Assembly (NCBI GenBank): GCA_012730015.1
Contig: JAAYBT010000214.1
Location: 1 to 43,958 of the forward strand
Direction: 5' to 3'
Origin: Clostridiaceae bacterium
Lineage (GTDB): Bacteria; Bacillota; Clostridia; Acetivibrionales; DTU013
Length of the DNA stretch: 43,958 nucleotides
Position numbers and translations under genes: made by a program. Positions within the stretch are counted from its first letter, which is position 1. The number at the start of each line of letters is the position of its first letter. The notes beneath the pieces are model-generated. The model made no database searches, was not told the origin of the DNA, and saw only the letters and a program-made list of their open reading frames with translations. This document shows, one piece after another, positions 8,341 to 17,352 of this stretch.

Positions 8341-8425
8341 CCCCCAACTACAAGCTCGACTGCGTATGCTCGAGAAGTAACAAACTCTAGAGCCATCAAG
8401 CTCTTAGGTGGCTGGGGGTTTCTTT
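8341..8425. terminator. Branched terminator-like structure between convergent genes
   Basis: A closing stem pairs CCCCCA (8341-8346) with TGGGGG (8413-8418) and continues past one mismatch through CTAC/GTGG. Inside are two hairpins: CTCGA/TCGAG (8355-8359 with 8370-8374) and AGAGC/GCTCT (8389-8393 with 8400-8404). A TTTCTTTT run follows on the plus strand. Position and U-run fit termination of the GH42 transcript, but the multibranch shape is unusual for a terminator. Confidence 0.6.
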
Positions 8426-8477
8426 TGGCAAGATGAGGGGCAGATATAAAGAGAGGAAAAATGGTATCCTCTACCAA

Positions 8478-8999
8478 TCAGTGGTGATTTTCCTCTGCCA
8501 TAGCCTGTTGCTTTGTTTGCTGGACTGTGCCATACGGATGCTGGGGCGGTGCATAGATAGAATACAGTTTTATCGGCTTAATGCCGGTATTGACCAGATT
8601 ATGCCATTTGCCCGCGGGTATGATGATAATGAAGTCATCGCTTACGTGAGCCTGAATATCCAACCGGTCTTTCCTGTCTCCCATTAAAACAAGTCCCTGG
8701 CCCTCCTCGATACGTATAAACTGATCAAGGTTGGGATGGCTTTCCAGGCCAATATCTTCTCCGACGTTAATGCTCATCAGCGTAAGCTGCAGATGCTTTC
8801 CTGTCCATAGAGCGGTGCGGAATGTGGCATTTTGTTTTGTTGCGGCTTCAATATCCACAACAAAGGGATTGGGGCCATAGTCCCTTAATGGAATAGGGAG
8901 CCGGGCTTTTGCTTGCTTGGGATAGCAATCCATATTGGGTTGGAAGGCCGGCAGATTACCAAAGTATGGGCATTGGGGTACATTATTATAGTAATACAT
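8478..8999 (-). CDS. Cupin domain protein
   Basis: The 173-residue protein has a single small beta-barrel cupin domain in its second half. Motif 1 is seen around ESHPNLDQFIRIEEGQG and motif 2 around IPAGKWHNLVNTG, giving the histidine/glutamate ligands expected for a bound metal. The aromatic- and Pro-rich N-terminus (YYYNNVPQCPYFGN) is typical of a clostridial and bacillar cupin subfamily. The ligand or reaction is unknown. The start follows AAGGAATG. It is divergent from the redox operon at 9224, with 224 bases between them. Confidence 0.82.
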   Translation of the reverse strand: MYYYNNVPQCPYFGNLPAFQPNMDCYPKQAKARLPIPLRDYGPNPFVVDIEAATKQNATFRTALWTGKHLQLTLMSINVGEDIGLESHPNLDQFIRIEEGQGLVLMGDRKDRLDIQAHVSDDFIIIIPAGKWHNLVNTGIKPIKLYSIYAPPQHPYGTVQQTKQQAMAEENHH

Positions 9000-9096
9000 A
9001 TTGCACTCATTCCTTCTTAGTTGTTTACAATATTATACTGTTTATGTAAGGAAGATGTGCCAACTGCGCAAGAAAGTATTTGGTAATCGCCGGAGG

Positions 9097-9111
9097 TTGA
9101 CAATTTGTCAA
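9097..9111. promoter_or_regulatory. Odd-length palindrome upstream of the redox operon (possible operator)
   Basis: TTGACAA and TTGTCAA flank a single T. The palindrome lies 46 bases upstream of the -35 box of the redox operon, in the divergent region shared with the cupin gene. It overlaps a truncated copy of the repeat arm found at base 4 (TCAAATGCTC from 9109), so it may belong to that repeat and not be an operator. Confidence 0.3.
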
Positions 9112-9156
9112 ATGCTCCTAAGACCTCGTATAAAACCCCCAAACCCCTTTGCTTTA

Positions 9157-9184
9157 TTGACATACAAGCTGTGGGTGATATACT
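9157..9184 (+). promoter_or_regulatory. Sigma-A promoter of the redox operon
   Basis: A perfect TTGACA (9157-9162) and TATACT (9179-9184) are separated by 16 bases. Transcription should start near 9191, leaving a leader of about 30 bases before the ATG at 9224. Confidence 0.7.
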
Positions 9185-9223
9185 TTATGTGTATGTTAAT
9201 ACCAAGAATGGAGGAGGAAGCAT

Positions 9224-10741
9224 ATGGACAAGCGGTATGATGTAATCGTTGTCGGCGCAGGTAACGCAGGACTTGTTGCCGCCGCAACAACTGCCAAGAA
9301 CGGCCTAAAAACACTTTTGCTTGAAAAGCACAATCTGCCTGGAGGATGTGCAACGAGCTTTGTGCGCGGACGTTTTGAGTTTGAGCCATCGCTACACGAG
9401 CTTGCCAGCGTTGGTACTGAAAAGGCTCCCGACACCGTGTATAAGATCTTTAGCGAGCTTGGAGCAAAGGTAGACTGGCGCTATGAGCACAATATGTTTC
9501 GTGCAATTGTCAGGGGCGAGAATGGCTATGATGTAACCATGCAATCAGGCATCGAAAACTTTTGTGATTCTATGGAACGAGCTGTTCCAGGCTGCCGTGC
9601 AAGTGTTCGTGCTCTTTTCGATCTTGTCAAAAAGAACAATGAAGCCCTTGCGTACATAACCAAGATGAAGGGAAAGCCAAACGGACTGGTTATGGTGCTG
9701 AAGCATGGCGATTTCATGCGCGTTGCCTCGCATTCCGTAGAGGAAGTCATGATTGCGCTCGGAATGCCTGAAAAGGCACGAAACATAATATGTACATACT
9801 GGGGATATCTTGGCGTTCCTACTGATGAGCTAAATGCCATGCACTTCCTCAACATGCTCAACGCCTATGTAATCGATGGTGCCGCTATGCCGTACTTGCG
9901 TTCACATGAGCTTTCGCTGGCGTTGTGCAAGGTTATACAGGACGCCGGAGGTCAAATCTGCTATAACAGCGAAGTTACGGAGTTTCTCTACAATGATGAG
10001 GGTGCTGCCTGCGGAGTTGTGGCGAATGGACAGAAGCTCTATGCAAAAGAAATTATATCTAACGTAATACCCCACAACGTGTTCAATATGTCAGATCCGG
10101 AAAAGATTCCCGAAACAGATATGAAACTAGCTAATGCACGCGAGTTTGGTATTTCAGTTGCTACTGTGTATCTTGGTCTGGATCGTTCGATGGAGGAACT
10201 CGGCATCAAGGATTATACAGTATTCGTTATGGGTGATGCCAATCCACGCAAGCAGTATGAAAATCGTGAGACTGACGGCATCTATATTGTCAACTGCCTC
10301 AACAACGTCATACCGGACAGCTCTCCCGAGGGCACATGTACAATGTTCTTTACAATTCCGGTCTTCGGCTCCGATCTGCCGAAGGATCTGAAGCCCGAGG
10401 GCTACAAGAATTACAAGAATGGGATTGCTAAGAAGTATATTGAAGACTATGAAAAGCTGTCGGGCATATCCATTATGCCGTACATAGAGGAGATATCTGT
10501 TGCTACCCCCGTTACCTTTGCCCGGTATCTTGGCACTCCCGAAGGTACCATCTATGGTTACAAGCTGTCCGGTTGGGACAATCTCCTCTCCCGTATCTCC
10601 AATGAGAAGAACGAGTACACTATTCCAGGCCTTAGCTTCTGTGGCGGTCACGCATTCCGCGGGGACGGCTACAGCAGCGCTTATGTGACAGGGGATACTG
10701 TCGGCAAGCGCATTGTAAAGAAAATCAAAGGAGGGAACTGA
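9224..10741 (+). CDS. CrtI-like NAD(P)/FAD-dependent oxidoreductase
   Basis: The 505-residue flavoprotein has the phytoene desaturase/retinol saturase family layout. An N-terminal Rossmann motif VVGAGNAGLVAA (about 9-20) and LEKHNLPGGCA bind FAD, and the C-terminal FAD-contact segment is GLSFCGGHAFRGDGYSSAYVTG. Family members saturate or desaturate C=C bonds in isoprenoids or other hydrophobic substrates. The substrate here is not known. The start has a strong GGAGGAGG site. The next gene begins 1 base after its stop, so the two products probably act together. Arginine is mostly CGN (CGC, CGT), unlike the AGG/AGA of most neighbours, which hints at lateral acquisition. Confidence 0.85.
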   Translation: MDKRYDVIVVGAGNAGLVAAATTAKNGLKTLLLEKHNLPGGCATSFVRGRFEFEPSLHELASVGTEKAPDTVYKIFSELGAKVDWRYEHNMFRAIVRGENGYDVTMQSGIENFCDSMERAVPGCRASVRALFDLVKKNNEALAYITKMKGKPNGLVMVLKHGDFMRVASHSVEEVMIALGMPEKARNIICTYWGYLGVPTDELNAMHFLNMLNAYVIDGAAMPYLRSHELSLALCKVIQDAGGQICYNSEVTEFLYNDEGAACGVVANGQKLYAKEIISNVIPHNVFNMSDPEKIPETDMKLANAREFGISVATVYLGLDRSMEELGIKDYTVFVMGDANPRKQYENRETDGIYIVNCLNNVIPDSSPEGTCTMFFTIPVFGSDLPKDLKPEGYKNYKNGIAKKYIEDYEKLSGISIMPYIEEISVATPVTFARYLGTPEGTIYGYKLSGWDNLLSRISNEKNEYTIPGLSFCGGHAFRGDGYSSAYVTGDTVGKRIVKKIKGGN

Positions 10742-10742
10742 T

Positions 10743-11951
10743 ATGGCAAAACCGAATCTTCGTTCATTGGATAAAATGAAGTTTACTAAGGTCATACCCA
10801 CAAGAAATCAAAAAATCAGCGAAGCCCCGGCAAAGGTTCTGCCACCGCTTTCGTCCTACAAAGCGAATGAAATTGCTGCCGCTCTTCATCCTTCATGTCA
10901 GTATCTAAAGGTAGCCAGGGTCATTGATGAAATGCCTGATGTAAAGAGCTTTATACTTGTGCCTGATGCGGATAGTGGGACGCAAAGCCTGGCTTATTTC
11001 AGCGCGGGGAACTATCTTAGCATCAAGCTGACCATTGGCTCTTCTGTTATCACGCGCCCGTATTCGATTTCCTCCTCACCGAAGGAGTCGCTTGCAGGGG
11101 AGTATATGATAACGATAAAGCGCACAGAAGGCGGTTTAGCTTCGAACTTCATACTAGACTCATGGCAGGTCGGAACTAAGGTCACAGCCTCCGCACCGCT
11201 AGGAGATTTTACGTATGAACCATTGCGTGATGCAAAGCAAATCATTGGGCTTGCCGGCGGCAGTGGTATAACGCCTTTTCGCTCGCTTGCAAAAGCTATT
11301 GCCGACGGGGACGAGGATGCATATCTCACGCTTCTGTACGGCAGCTGTACCAAAGCCGAGGCGATATTCCAAGAGGAATTGGAAGCGCTGGCGAATTCCT
11401 GTGACCGCTTCCGCTTAGTCAACGTTCTAAGCGAACAACCTGCCGACGCCTGCGAACAAGGCTTTATCACTGCGGAGCTTATTGGCAAATACGCACCGAA
11501 ATCGGGCGAATATTCCATCTTTATGTGCGGTCCACAGGCGATGTATGAATTCGTTGATAAGGAGATTGCGACTCTTGGTCTGCGAAATAAGTTTGTACGC
11601 CGCGAACTGTTTGGCGAATACAGGCATCCGGAAAAAGACAAGGCTTATCCGGGCTGCAAGGATAGTTCATTCAAGCTGACTGTACGCATATGCGGCGAAG
11701 CTAAGGTGATTTCCTGTAGTGTTGATGATACCCTGCTTGTTGCAATGGAGAAGAACGGAATAGCTGCTCCGGCGCGCTGCCGTAGCGGTGTTTGCGGATG
11801 GTGCCATTCGCAGCTTGTAAGCGGCGATGTTTATGTTCCAAAGTCTGTTGACGGACGGCGTATGGCAGACCTGCAGTTTGGTTATATTCACCCCTGCTGC
11901 ACATTCCCGCTTTCCGACATTACCATCGATGTACCACTATTCCAGGCGTAA
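10743..11951 (+). CDS. FAD/NAD(P)-binding ferredoxin reductase fused to a C-terminal [2Fe-2S] domain
   Basis: The 402-residue protein has an FNR-type flavin domain (RPYSISSSP), a nucleotide domain (GLAGGSGITPFRS and FMCGPQAMY) and a plant-type [2Fe-2S] ferredoxin domain with C346-x4-C351-x2-C354 and a fourth cysteine at 385 or 386. The order FAD-NAD-[2Fe-2S] is that of reductases that feed oxygenases in aerobes, but no oxygenase is present. It most likely passes electrons between NAD(P)H and the partner flavoprotein. An N-terminal extension of about 50 residues precedes the flavin domain. A strong AAAGGAGGG site lies inside the end of the first gene. Codon use matches the first gene. Confidence 0.87.
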   Translation: MAKPNLRSLDKMKFTKVIPTRNQKISEAPAKVLPPLSSYKANEIAAALHPSCQYLKVARVIDEMPDVKSFILVPDADSGTQSLAYFSAGNYLSIKLTIGSSVITRPYSISSSPKESLAGEYMITIKRTEGGLASNFILDSWQVGTKVTASAPLGDFTYEPLRDAKQIIGLAGGSGITPFRSLAKAIADGDEDAYLTLLYGSCTKAEAIFQEELEALANSCDRFRLVNVLSEQPADACEQGFITAELIGKYAPKSGEYSIFMCGPQAMYEFVDKEIATLGLRNKFVRRELFGEYRHPEKDKAYPGCKDSSFKLTVRICGEAKVISCSVDDTLLVAMEKNGIAAPARCRSGVCGWCHSQLVSGDVYVPKSVDGRRMADLQFGYIHPCCTFPLSDITIDVPLFQA

Positions 11952-11990
11952 TATCATTCTAGACATAGTATCATTCCAGATATAATTTTA

Positions 11991-12023
11991 AAACCACCTG
12001 CTTAACTCAGCAGGTGGTTTTTA
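11991..12023. terminator. Bidirectional terminator between redox operon and chemoreceptor
   Basis: A perfect 12-bp stem (11991-12002 with 12011-12022) has A and T runs on both sides. It fits termination of the redox operon on the plus strand and of the chemoreceptor gene on the minus strand. Confidence 0.85.
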
Positions 12024-12077
12024 TCAATTTTATCAATATTCTTAACCACCAATATTTTTAATCCACATCGGAGAGAA

Positions 12078-13622
12078 TCACATATCAATCTTGTCGCTAG
12101 TTTCACGGGAGGAAGACATCTGTGCTAAATTCTTTAGGGTGTAGGACATATTATAAAGATTCTCGGCAACAGAGCTTATTTCCTCGAGGGTTGCGCTTTG
12201 CTCTTCTGAAGCAGCCGCTACCTCTTGAGATGATTTAGAAATTAGCTCAGAGGTCTCTTTGGTTTTACTGATTGACGAAACAACACTCTGAGAGTTGCTG
12301 TAAATATCCTGGACATTTTCAGAGACGGAATCGGAATAGCTGGAAATTTCATTAACTTCTGATAGTATTTTGCCGAAGATTTCACCGGCGGACCTTATTA
12401 TTTCGATACCTTCGTTTACTGAACGGTTGCTTTCATTAGTAATGGTTAATGTATTTTTTACTTCGTTTTGAACCAGATTAATCACTTGATTAATTTCTAC
12501 TATGGCATTCTTCGATTGCTCTGCTAATGCCCGTATTTCAGACGCGACCACGGAGAAACCCTTGCCTGCTTCGCCGGCTCGTGACGCTTCGATGGAAGCA
12601 TTTAGTGAAAGAAGATTAGTTTGTTCGGCAATGGAGCTAATCATTGCAGTTATTTGACTTATTTGCGCAGATTTTTCTCCCAAGGTGTTTATTGCATTTG
12701 TGAGCTTGGTTGAGTTTTCATTTATAAGTTCTATTTGATCTATAGCAGAGGTTATAACCTGATTGCCTTCGTTTGTCATAGTAGAACAGTCTTTGGCATA
12801 CCTGGAAACAGTTGAAATGCGCTCGGCAATGTTCATCAGCTCATTGGATATATCACTGACAACGTTATAGGATTCCGTTGTTAAATCCCGTTGCGTTGAG
12901 GTGCTCTCAGCAATGTTGATAATTGATGTCATAGTTTGCTCTGCTGCCTTATTTGCCTCGTTTATCCCATGAGTAAGATTTTTTGCGACATTATGTAAAT
13001 TTTCAGAGCTATCTGCCGTGTCGTTGATTGATTTATTTAGTAATACGGTAAGCTCTTCACTTTCATTCTTTTTGCTTTCCATATCCAAGATCAACTTTTT
13101 TGATCGTTTGGATAATATAGTGGAAACAAAGACAGAAATTAAGAATGATATTCCAAAGGTAATCCAACTCACTGCATTCTTACCCGAACCGGAAGCTCCG
13201 GTGAATTCATTAGGGAAAGCGATAATTGCTCCTATATATAGTAACAGAGTAATTCCTGAATAGGATAAAACTATTCTCGGATTGTAATACATATTCGCAA
13301 CAAATACATAAGTGAAGCTAAAGGCTATGGATGGTAATCCAAAGCTTCCAAGGGTCTCCAGCATATAAAAAACAGCAAGAGGAGCAATCGCGAAAATCAT
13401 CAAGTATATATACTTTGAAATGCCTGTTAAAGAGTCGGATTTCTTTTCTATTACTCTTCCTATTATAGTGATAACGGTACAAAGAGAAATAATAAATGTA
13501 ATGGTTATGCTCGAAGATAAAAATAGAAAGCTTATACCGACACTTATACTACTTACTAAAGCACTGTAGAACGATACTGAGTTAGCGAACTTTTCCTGCT
13601 TTTTTAGGATTGAATTATGCAT
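12078..13622 (-). CDS. Methyl-accepting chemotaxis protein
   Basis: The 514-residue chemoreceptor has several N-terminal hydrophobic segments (about residues 15-180) with little room for an extracellular sensor, followed by a long coiled-coil signalling domain. The kinase-control hairpin is conserved: [29 protein letters not shown] is the region that contacts CheA and CheW. The ATG at 13622 is chosen over an in-frame ATG at 13733 because AGAAAGGAT precedes it and a TATAAT box (13710-13715) lies between the two. The ligand may be intramembrane or cytoplasmic. It sits after a paralogous receptor gene on the same strand. Confidence 0.88.
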   Translation of the reverse strand: MHNSILKKQEKFANSVSFYSALVSSISVGISFLFLSSSITITFIISLCTVITIIGRVIEKKSDSLTGISKYIYLMIFAIAPLAVFYMLETLGSFGLPSIAFSFTYVFVANMYYNPRIVLSYSGITLLLYIGAIIAFPNEFTGASGSGKNAVSWITFGISFLISVFVSTILSKRSKKLILDMESKKNESEELTVLLNKSINDTADSSENLHNVAKNLTHGINEANKAAEQTMTSIINIAESTSTQRDLTTESYNVVSDISNELMNIAERISTVSRYAKDCSTMTNEGNQVITSAIDQIELINENSTKLTNAINTLGEKSAQISQITAMISSIAEQTNLLSLNASIEASRAGEAGKGFSVVASEIRALAEQSKNAIVEINQVINLVQNEVKNTLTITNESNRSVNEGIEIIRSAGEIFGKILSEVNEISSYSDSVSENVQDIYSNSQSVVSSISKTKETSELISKSSQEVAAASEEQSATLEEISSVAENLYNMSYTLKNLAQMSSSRETSDKIDM

Positions 13623-13709
13623 ATAATCAGAATCCTTTCTCAATAATTTTACAAAATGCTCTTTCTTAATAATACTTAGAAAGCTCATATACAAGCAAAT
13701 CAAGTATAT

Positions 13710-13715
13710 ATTATA
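13710..13715 (-). promoter_or_regulatory. -10 box of the downstream chemoreceptor gene
   Basis: A perfect TATAAT lies on the minus strand about 90 bases upstream of the 13622 start. The -35 region (AAGTTA at 17 bases) is poor. It suggests a separate transcript for this receptor. Confidence 0.35.
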
Positions 13716-13781
13716 GTTTATCAGAACACACATAACTTAGCAATGTTTGACTTTAAATGACAATGGAGTTATGACTCCTTA

Positions 13782-15236
13782 CTACTTAATAACACCTTGC
13801 AAGTTATCGCTGGAACTCTTAATGCCATGCATTAAATTGTACATATTTTCAATACTTGAATTATGTTCTTCCAATGTTGCTAACAACTCCTCTGTTGAAG
13901 AAGCCTGCACCTCGGATATGCTTGCAATGCTTTCCACCTCGACATGGATGTGTGAAAACAGATTAGCAATGTTTCCAATTCTGCTGATTTCATCAGATAT
14001 GTATCTGCCAATATCCTTAAAAGATACTTGAATCATTTCAAAGTTCTGATTAACAGCTTTGACAACTTTTTCCCCGTCCTGAGTCGCTATCTGTCCTCTG
14101 CTAACTTCATTGAGAACATTTTTGGTTTTATCCTTTATTTGTTGGATGATTTGATTAATCTGAGCTACGGTATTTGCACTTTGAACCGCCAAATTTCTAA
14201 CCTCTTCAGCCACAACTGCAAATCCTTTACCCGATTCTCCAGCTCTAGCGGCTTCGATAGCCGCATTTAGAGCAAGCATATTTGTCTGCTCTGCAATTTG
14301 CGTAATTCCAGAAAGAAAATTATTTACTTCATCCATATTTTCATTCAATTCATTAACGGTCTCCAAGGATTTTGTAACAGACTGGTTGATTATTGCCATT
14401 TGCTTATCCATGGTATTTATCTTTTCCGAACCTTCATCAACTACACCACTGGCGTTCGTTGAAACCGTGTCCAGCTGATCTGAGAACGCTGTCAGCTCAG
14501 ATATTTTCTGATCTGCTTCCTTAATTGCCTGATTAATCTGAGTAACGCTTTTGCTCTGATCAACAATACCCGTAGTAATTTCCTGAGTAGCTGATGTTAT
14601 TGAACTGCTTATTTCACGGACTACTTCAAGTTGCTCGTTGCCCTTTGAGATATCAACGTTTAAAGCTGATGTATTTGTCCTGATTGCATCCATCGTTTTA
14701 TGCAATTCATCTAAAAGCTCCTTGGCTTGTGCTTCTTTTTGATTCGCATTCAGTATAAGCTTTCCGCCCTCTTTTGCCAGAAAGAATATAACTATCGTTA
14801 TAATAATTTGGAAAATATCAGAAAACAAGTTAGCTGCCAGATCGAAATTTGGCGTTCCTAATTGATATATTATCACAGCAGCATTAATAATAATTCCAAC
14901 AACAATATAAAGCCGTTTATTAAAATATAGCGCAGCAATACTGATTGGCAGCATAGCTAAAAGGAAAGCACTACCTTCTGCTACTGGTAATAGAGGAATT
15001 ACTTGCGCCAGAGCTGATGCAACAAGAACATATGTAGCCGCAGTGTCCATCTTCTTTTGCCTTAAATATAAAGCGACGAAGGCTGAAACAATTGTCACCA
15101 AAAGAGCAATAATACTAGAAGCTATAGTTTTTGTGGCAATGCCTGCAATCAACATGATAAATGCCAGTATAAAATATACCCAGTTTAAAATCTTATTAAC
15201 CTTCCGTATGTGGTTCGTTAGCGAATTCTCTCTCAT
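13782..15236 (-). CDS. Methyl-accepting chemotaxis protein
   Basis: The 484-residue chemoreceptor has about six predicted membrane helices in residues 15-175 and no sizeable extracellular domain. The cytoplasmic coiled coil follows, with the hairpin tip [36 protein letters not shown]. It shares this architecture with the next receptor (12078-13622), pointing to an old duplication, but the membrane parts differ. AGGAGAAG precedes the ATG. No che genes lie nearby, so the signalling partners are elsewhere. Confidence 0.9.
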   Translation of the reverse strand: MRENSLTNHIRKVNKILNWVYFILAFIMLIAGIATKTIASSIIALLVTIVSAFVALYLRQKKMDTAATYVLVASALAQVIPLLPVAEGSAFLLAMLPISIAALYFNKRLYIVVGIIINAAVIIYQLGTPNFDLAANLFSDIFQIIITIVIFFLAKEGGKLILNANQKEAQAKELLDELHKTMDAIRTNTSALNVDISKGNEQLEVVREISSSITSATQEITTGIVDQSKSVTQINQAIKEADQKISELTAFSDQLDTVSTNASGVVDEGSEKINTMDKQMAIINQSVTKSLETVNELNENMDEVNNFLSGITQIAEQTNMLALNAAIEAARAGESGKGFAVVAEEVRNLAVQSANTVAQINQIIQQIKDKTKNVLNEVSRGQIATQDGEKVVKAVNQNFEMIQVSFKDIGRYISDEISRIGNIANLFSHIHVEVESIASISEVQASSTEELLATLEEHNSSIENMYNLMHGIKSSSDNLQGVIK

Positions 15237-15339
15237 AATTCTTCTCCTATCTGCGGTTTCTTAGTTTATATTTAAATCTTGACATAATATTACCCATTCT
15301 TAACTAATACCAAACTATTTTTTTCTTATCCGTCATTCA

Positions 15340-15371
15340 ATGAGCGTTTGCGTGAATTGTACGCCAAACCG
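15340..15371. repeat. Dispersed 32-bp repeat, copy 2 (inverted)
   Basis: The reverse complement matches bases 156-187 at 30 of 32 positions. The two differences are both G to A changes in the CGCAAGC part. Confidence 0.6.
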
Positions 15372-15593
15372 TGTTTTTGCAAAGCAAAACACGCTTCGGG
15401 CCCTTTAAGTACAGTGAAATGGTATAGCTTCGGGCATTATGTCTTATGCCGTGGAAAAGAAAAAGTCACAGCGGAACTCGGATTATGTTTTCTCGCCTTA
15501 TTGAGATTTCTGTTTTGTTTTTTCGAAAGCAGGTTGGATAATGTATTTAATTATGCCGAATACCCGCTAATTTAGCGGGTCTCGGACAATCTG

Positions 15594-15736
15594 TGGTCGG
15601 AGTGGCGGGATTTGACCATCTGCTTCACTTCGCTCGCATACTGCCGCCTCGACTTTAGTCTCGGCACACTCGCCTAAAAATGTGCATTTAGCACATTTTA
15701 TTAACGGCTTGTGCCCTCTCGGGTCCAAATCTCGCC
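15594..15736. repeat. tRNA-derived inverted repeat (broken tRNA-Pro fragment)
   Basis: Bases 15594-15615 are identical to the last 22 bases of the tRNA-Pro gene at 15785-15806, including the CCA complement. They are followed directly by CCATCTGC (15616-15623), which matches its D-arm region, so the anticodon and variable parts are missing. At the far end GGTCCAAATCTCGCC (15722-15736) is a T-arm-like sequence in the opposite orientation. A hairpin ATGTGC/GCACAT lies inside. It cannot encode a functional tRNA. Confidence 0.6.
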
Positions 15737-15747
15737 TTTAAACAAAT

Positions 15748-15785
15748 AAAAAAACCTTCAGGACTAAAGTCCCCAAGGTTTTTTT
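15748..15785 (-). terminator. Terminator of tRNA-Pro
   Basis: On the minus strand an AACCTT/AAGGTT outer stem extended by A/T pairs encloses a GGACT/AGTCC inner stem, and a run of T residues follows. It begins directly at the CCA end of the tRNA. Confidence 0.8.
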
Positions 15786-15860
15786 GGTCGGAGTGGCGGG
15801 ATTTGAACCCACGGCCTCTTGGTCCCGAACCAAGCGCGCTACCATCTGCGCTACACCCCG
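15785..15860 (-). tRNA. tRNA-Pro (anticodon CGG)
   Basis: The 76-base gene includes an encoded CCA end. The acceptor stem pairs CGGGGTG with CACTCCG (one G-U). The anticodon arm is CTTGG - TTCGGGA - CCAAG, giving anticodon CGG for codon CCG. The T arm contains GGGTTCAAATCCC. It stands alone, with its own terminator, upstream of no other tRNA. Confidence 0.95.
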
Positions 15861-15956
15861 ATGTATTTGAATTTGCGTTTATAATTCTAACATCAAAACA
15901 GGGAGAATGCAATGGGTAAAAACGAATCCATGGGAGATGACATTCTGCGTGACATT

Positions 15957-15987
15957 TTGACAATATGCTTATGGAATATGGTACAAT
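15957..15987 (+). promoter_or_regulatory. Possible promoter of the MFS-pdxA operon
   Basis: A perfect TTGACA (15957-15962) is followed after 19 bases by TACAAT (15982-15987). The spacing is long, so strength is uncertain. Confidence 0.4.
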
Positions 15988-16032
15988 ATGATTGCTTAGA
16001 CAAATTACATTGTATTAGGATGACATTAGAAG

Positions 16033-17352
16033 ATGAAACGTCTTAAGAATAGAGATTTAGCGGCAATGTTCCTTATATTGGAGGGCGTTGTCTATACAAC
16101 TGTTTTTAACCTGTATAATCCTTTTATACAGATGTTTGCAAAGAGGATGGGCGGCAACGACCTGCATACTGCTCTGTTAAATGCTGCGCCGCCTCTTGTT
16201 GCTATTTTTACATTGATTCCCTTCGGCATGCTGATTGAACGCATTAATAAAAAAAAACATACGATTCTTGTATTGCTTTCTATAGTTGGCGTTTTTTATG
16301 CGGCTATTTCTCTTGTGCCTCAGATACCCCATGAATCAAAGGTGTTTGTTTATGTTATTTTAATAGGCTTCATGAATGGGCCGGGCTCTTTGTATCTTAC
16401 TACATGGCAGTCCTATTTTGCCGACAATTTCAAAGGGACCTATGCCAGCAGAGTCTATACAATCAGAAGCAAGTACAGCTCGCTCTTTGGCCTGCTTACG
16501 GTGCTGGGCACAGGGCTTATGCTTACATATATACCGAAGTCAGATGATGAGAGGCTTGTGCTGTACCAGATTTTCTATGGATTATGCTTTGCTTTAACAT
16601 TGCTGCAGATTTTCTTCTTTTCCAGAGTAAAGGTTCATAAAGAAAGGCATCATGATGAGAGAGGAAATGAACACCGGATACAACCTGCTAAGCGGTCCCG
16701 TTTGTTTAGCAGGGAAACCTTTGGTACGATAGTTAGAAATAAACCTTTTGTGATACTATGCATATGTGGTTTCTTTTATCATTTCACATGGCAGATGGCA
16801 TGGCCCGTATTCTTCATCTATAATACAGGATATGCACATCTGAACGAGCTGCAACTGGCTGCATTAAGCTTTGCCTCAGGAGCTGCACAGTTTCTTTCCT
16901 TTTCTTTGTGGAACAAGTTTCTTGCGAAGAGGGGGAACAGCTTTGGAGTGTTTATTGCTGCATTCGGGGTTGCTTTATCGCCTTTGCCCTATGTGATGCT
17001 TTTAAACTTCCCGCTATTAGTAATGGCTAATATACTCACGGGATTCGCACTTGCAGGCCTTAATCTTACATTATTTTTGAACCTGCTTGACACACTGCCG
17101 GAGGACAACAAGACTATACATATTTCCTTATTTAATACACTTACCAGTATTACCGGCTTTATTGCACCAATGGTAGGTTTATGGATATACGGCCAGACGA
17201 GTATTTTCTTGACAATGGGAATTGCAACGGCTGCCCGGCTTACTGCAAGTATGGGGTATTTTCTAAGATGGCGTTCTCAAAAGAAGATAAAAAGCAGTGA
17301 TAATGGCGATAATAGTATTGGCGATAAGTCAAAAGCTTCAGAGGTGAATTGA
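16033..17352 (+). CDS. Major facilitator superfamily transporter
   Basis: The 439-residue protein has about twelve hydrophobic helices in two halves, split by a charged cytoplasmic loop (about 200-225, rich in H, R, K and E). The loop after helix 2 carries [12 protein letters not shown], a degenerate form of the MFS motif A. A polar, Ser/Asp-rich tail ends the protein. The substrate is unknown. Its stop overlaps the start of the PdxA-family gene by 1 base, which suggests co-translation, so the substrate may relate to that dehydrogenase's pathway. Confidence 0.85.
   Translation: MKRLKNRDLAAMFLILEGVVYTTVFNLYNPFIQMFAKRMGGNDLHTALLNAAPPLVAIFTLIPFGMLIERINKKKHTILVLLSIVGVFYAAISLVPQIPHESKVFVYVILIGFMNGPGSLYLTTWQSYFADNFKGTYASRVYTIRSKYSSLFGLLTVLGTGLMLTYIPKSDDERLVLYQIFYGLCFALTLLQIFFFSRVKVHKERHHDERGNEHRIQPAKRSRLFSRETFGTIVRNKPFVILCICGFFYHFTWQMAWPVFFIYNTGYAHLNELQLAALSFASGAAQFLSFSLWNKFLAKRGNSFGVFIAAFGVALSPLPYVMLLNFPLLVMANILTGFALAGLNLTLFLNLLDTLPEDNKTIHISLFNTLTSITGFIAPMVGLWIYGQTSIFLTMGIATAARLTASMGYFLRWRSQKKIKSSDNGDNSIGDKSKASEVN

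Larger units (their letters stand above)
15237..15784. other. Gene-free repeat mosaic upstream of the chemoreceptors
   Basis: No convincing coding region is present. In order it holds the AT-rich leader of the chemoreceptor (15237-15335), the inverted copy of the 32-bp repeat (15340-15371), a hairpin GTGTTTT/AAAACAC (15371-15392), a hairpin ACCCGCTA/TAGCGGGT (15562-15580), a tRNA-derived inverted repeat (15594-15736), and the terminator of tRNA-Pro (15748-15785). Confidence 0.6.

Noticed and set aside
10154-10801. 215-codon frame antisense to the FAD oxidoreductase
   Set aside because: It is a shadow of the coding strand. The sense protein has clear FAD motifs.
10743-11951. Oxygenase reductase of an aromatic degradation pathway
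   Set aside because: The domain order fits, but no oxygenase subunit is present and the genomic setting suggests an anaerobe.
15348-15575. 75-codon reading frame in the repeat mosaic
   Set aside because: It spans the 32-bp repeat and a hairpin, lacks a ribosome binding site and resembles no protein family.
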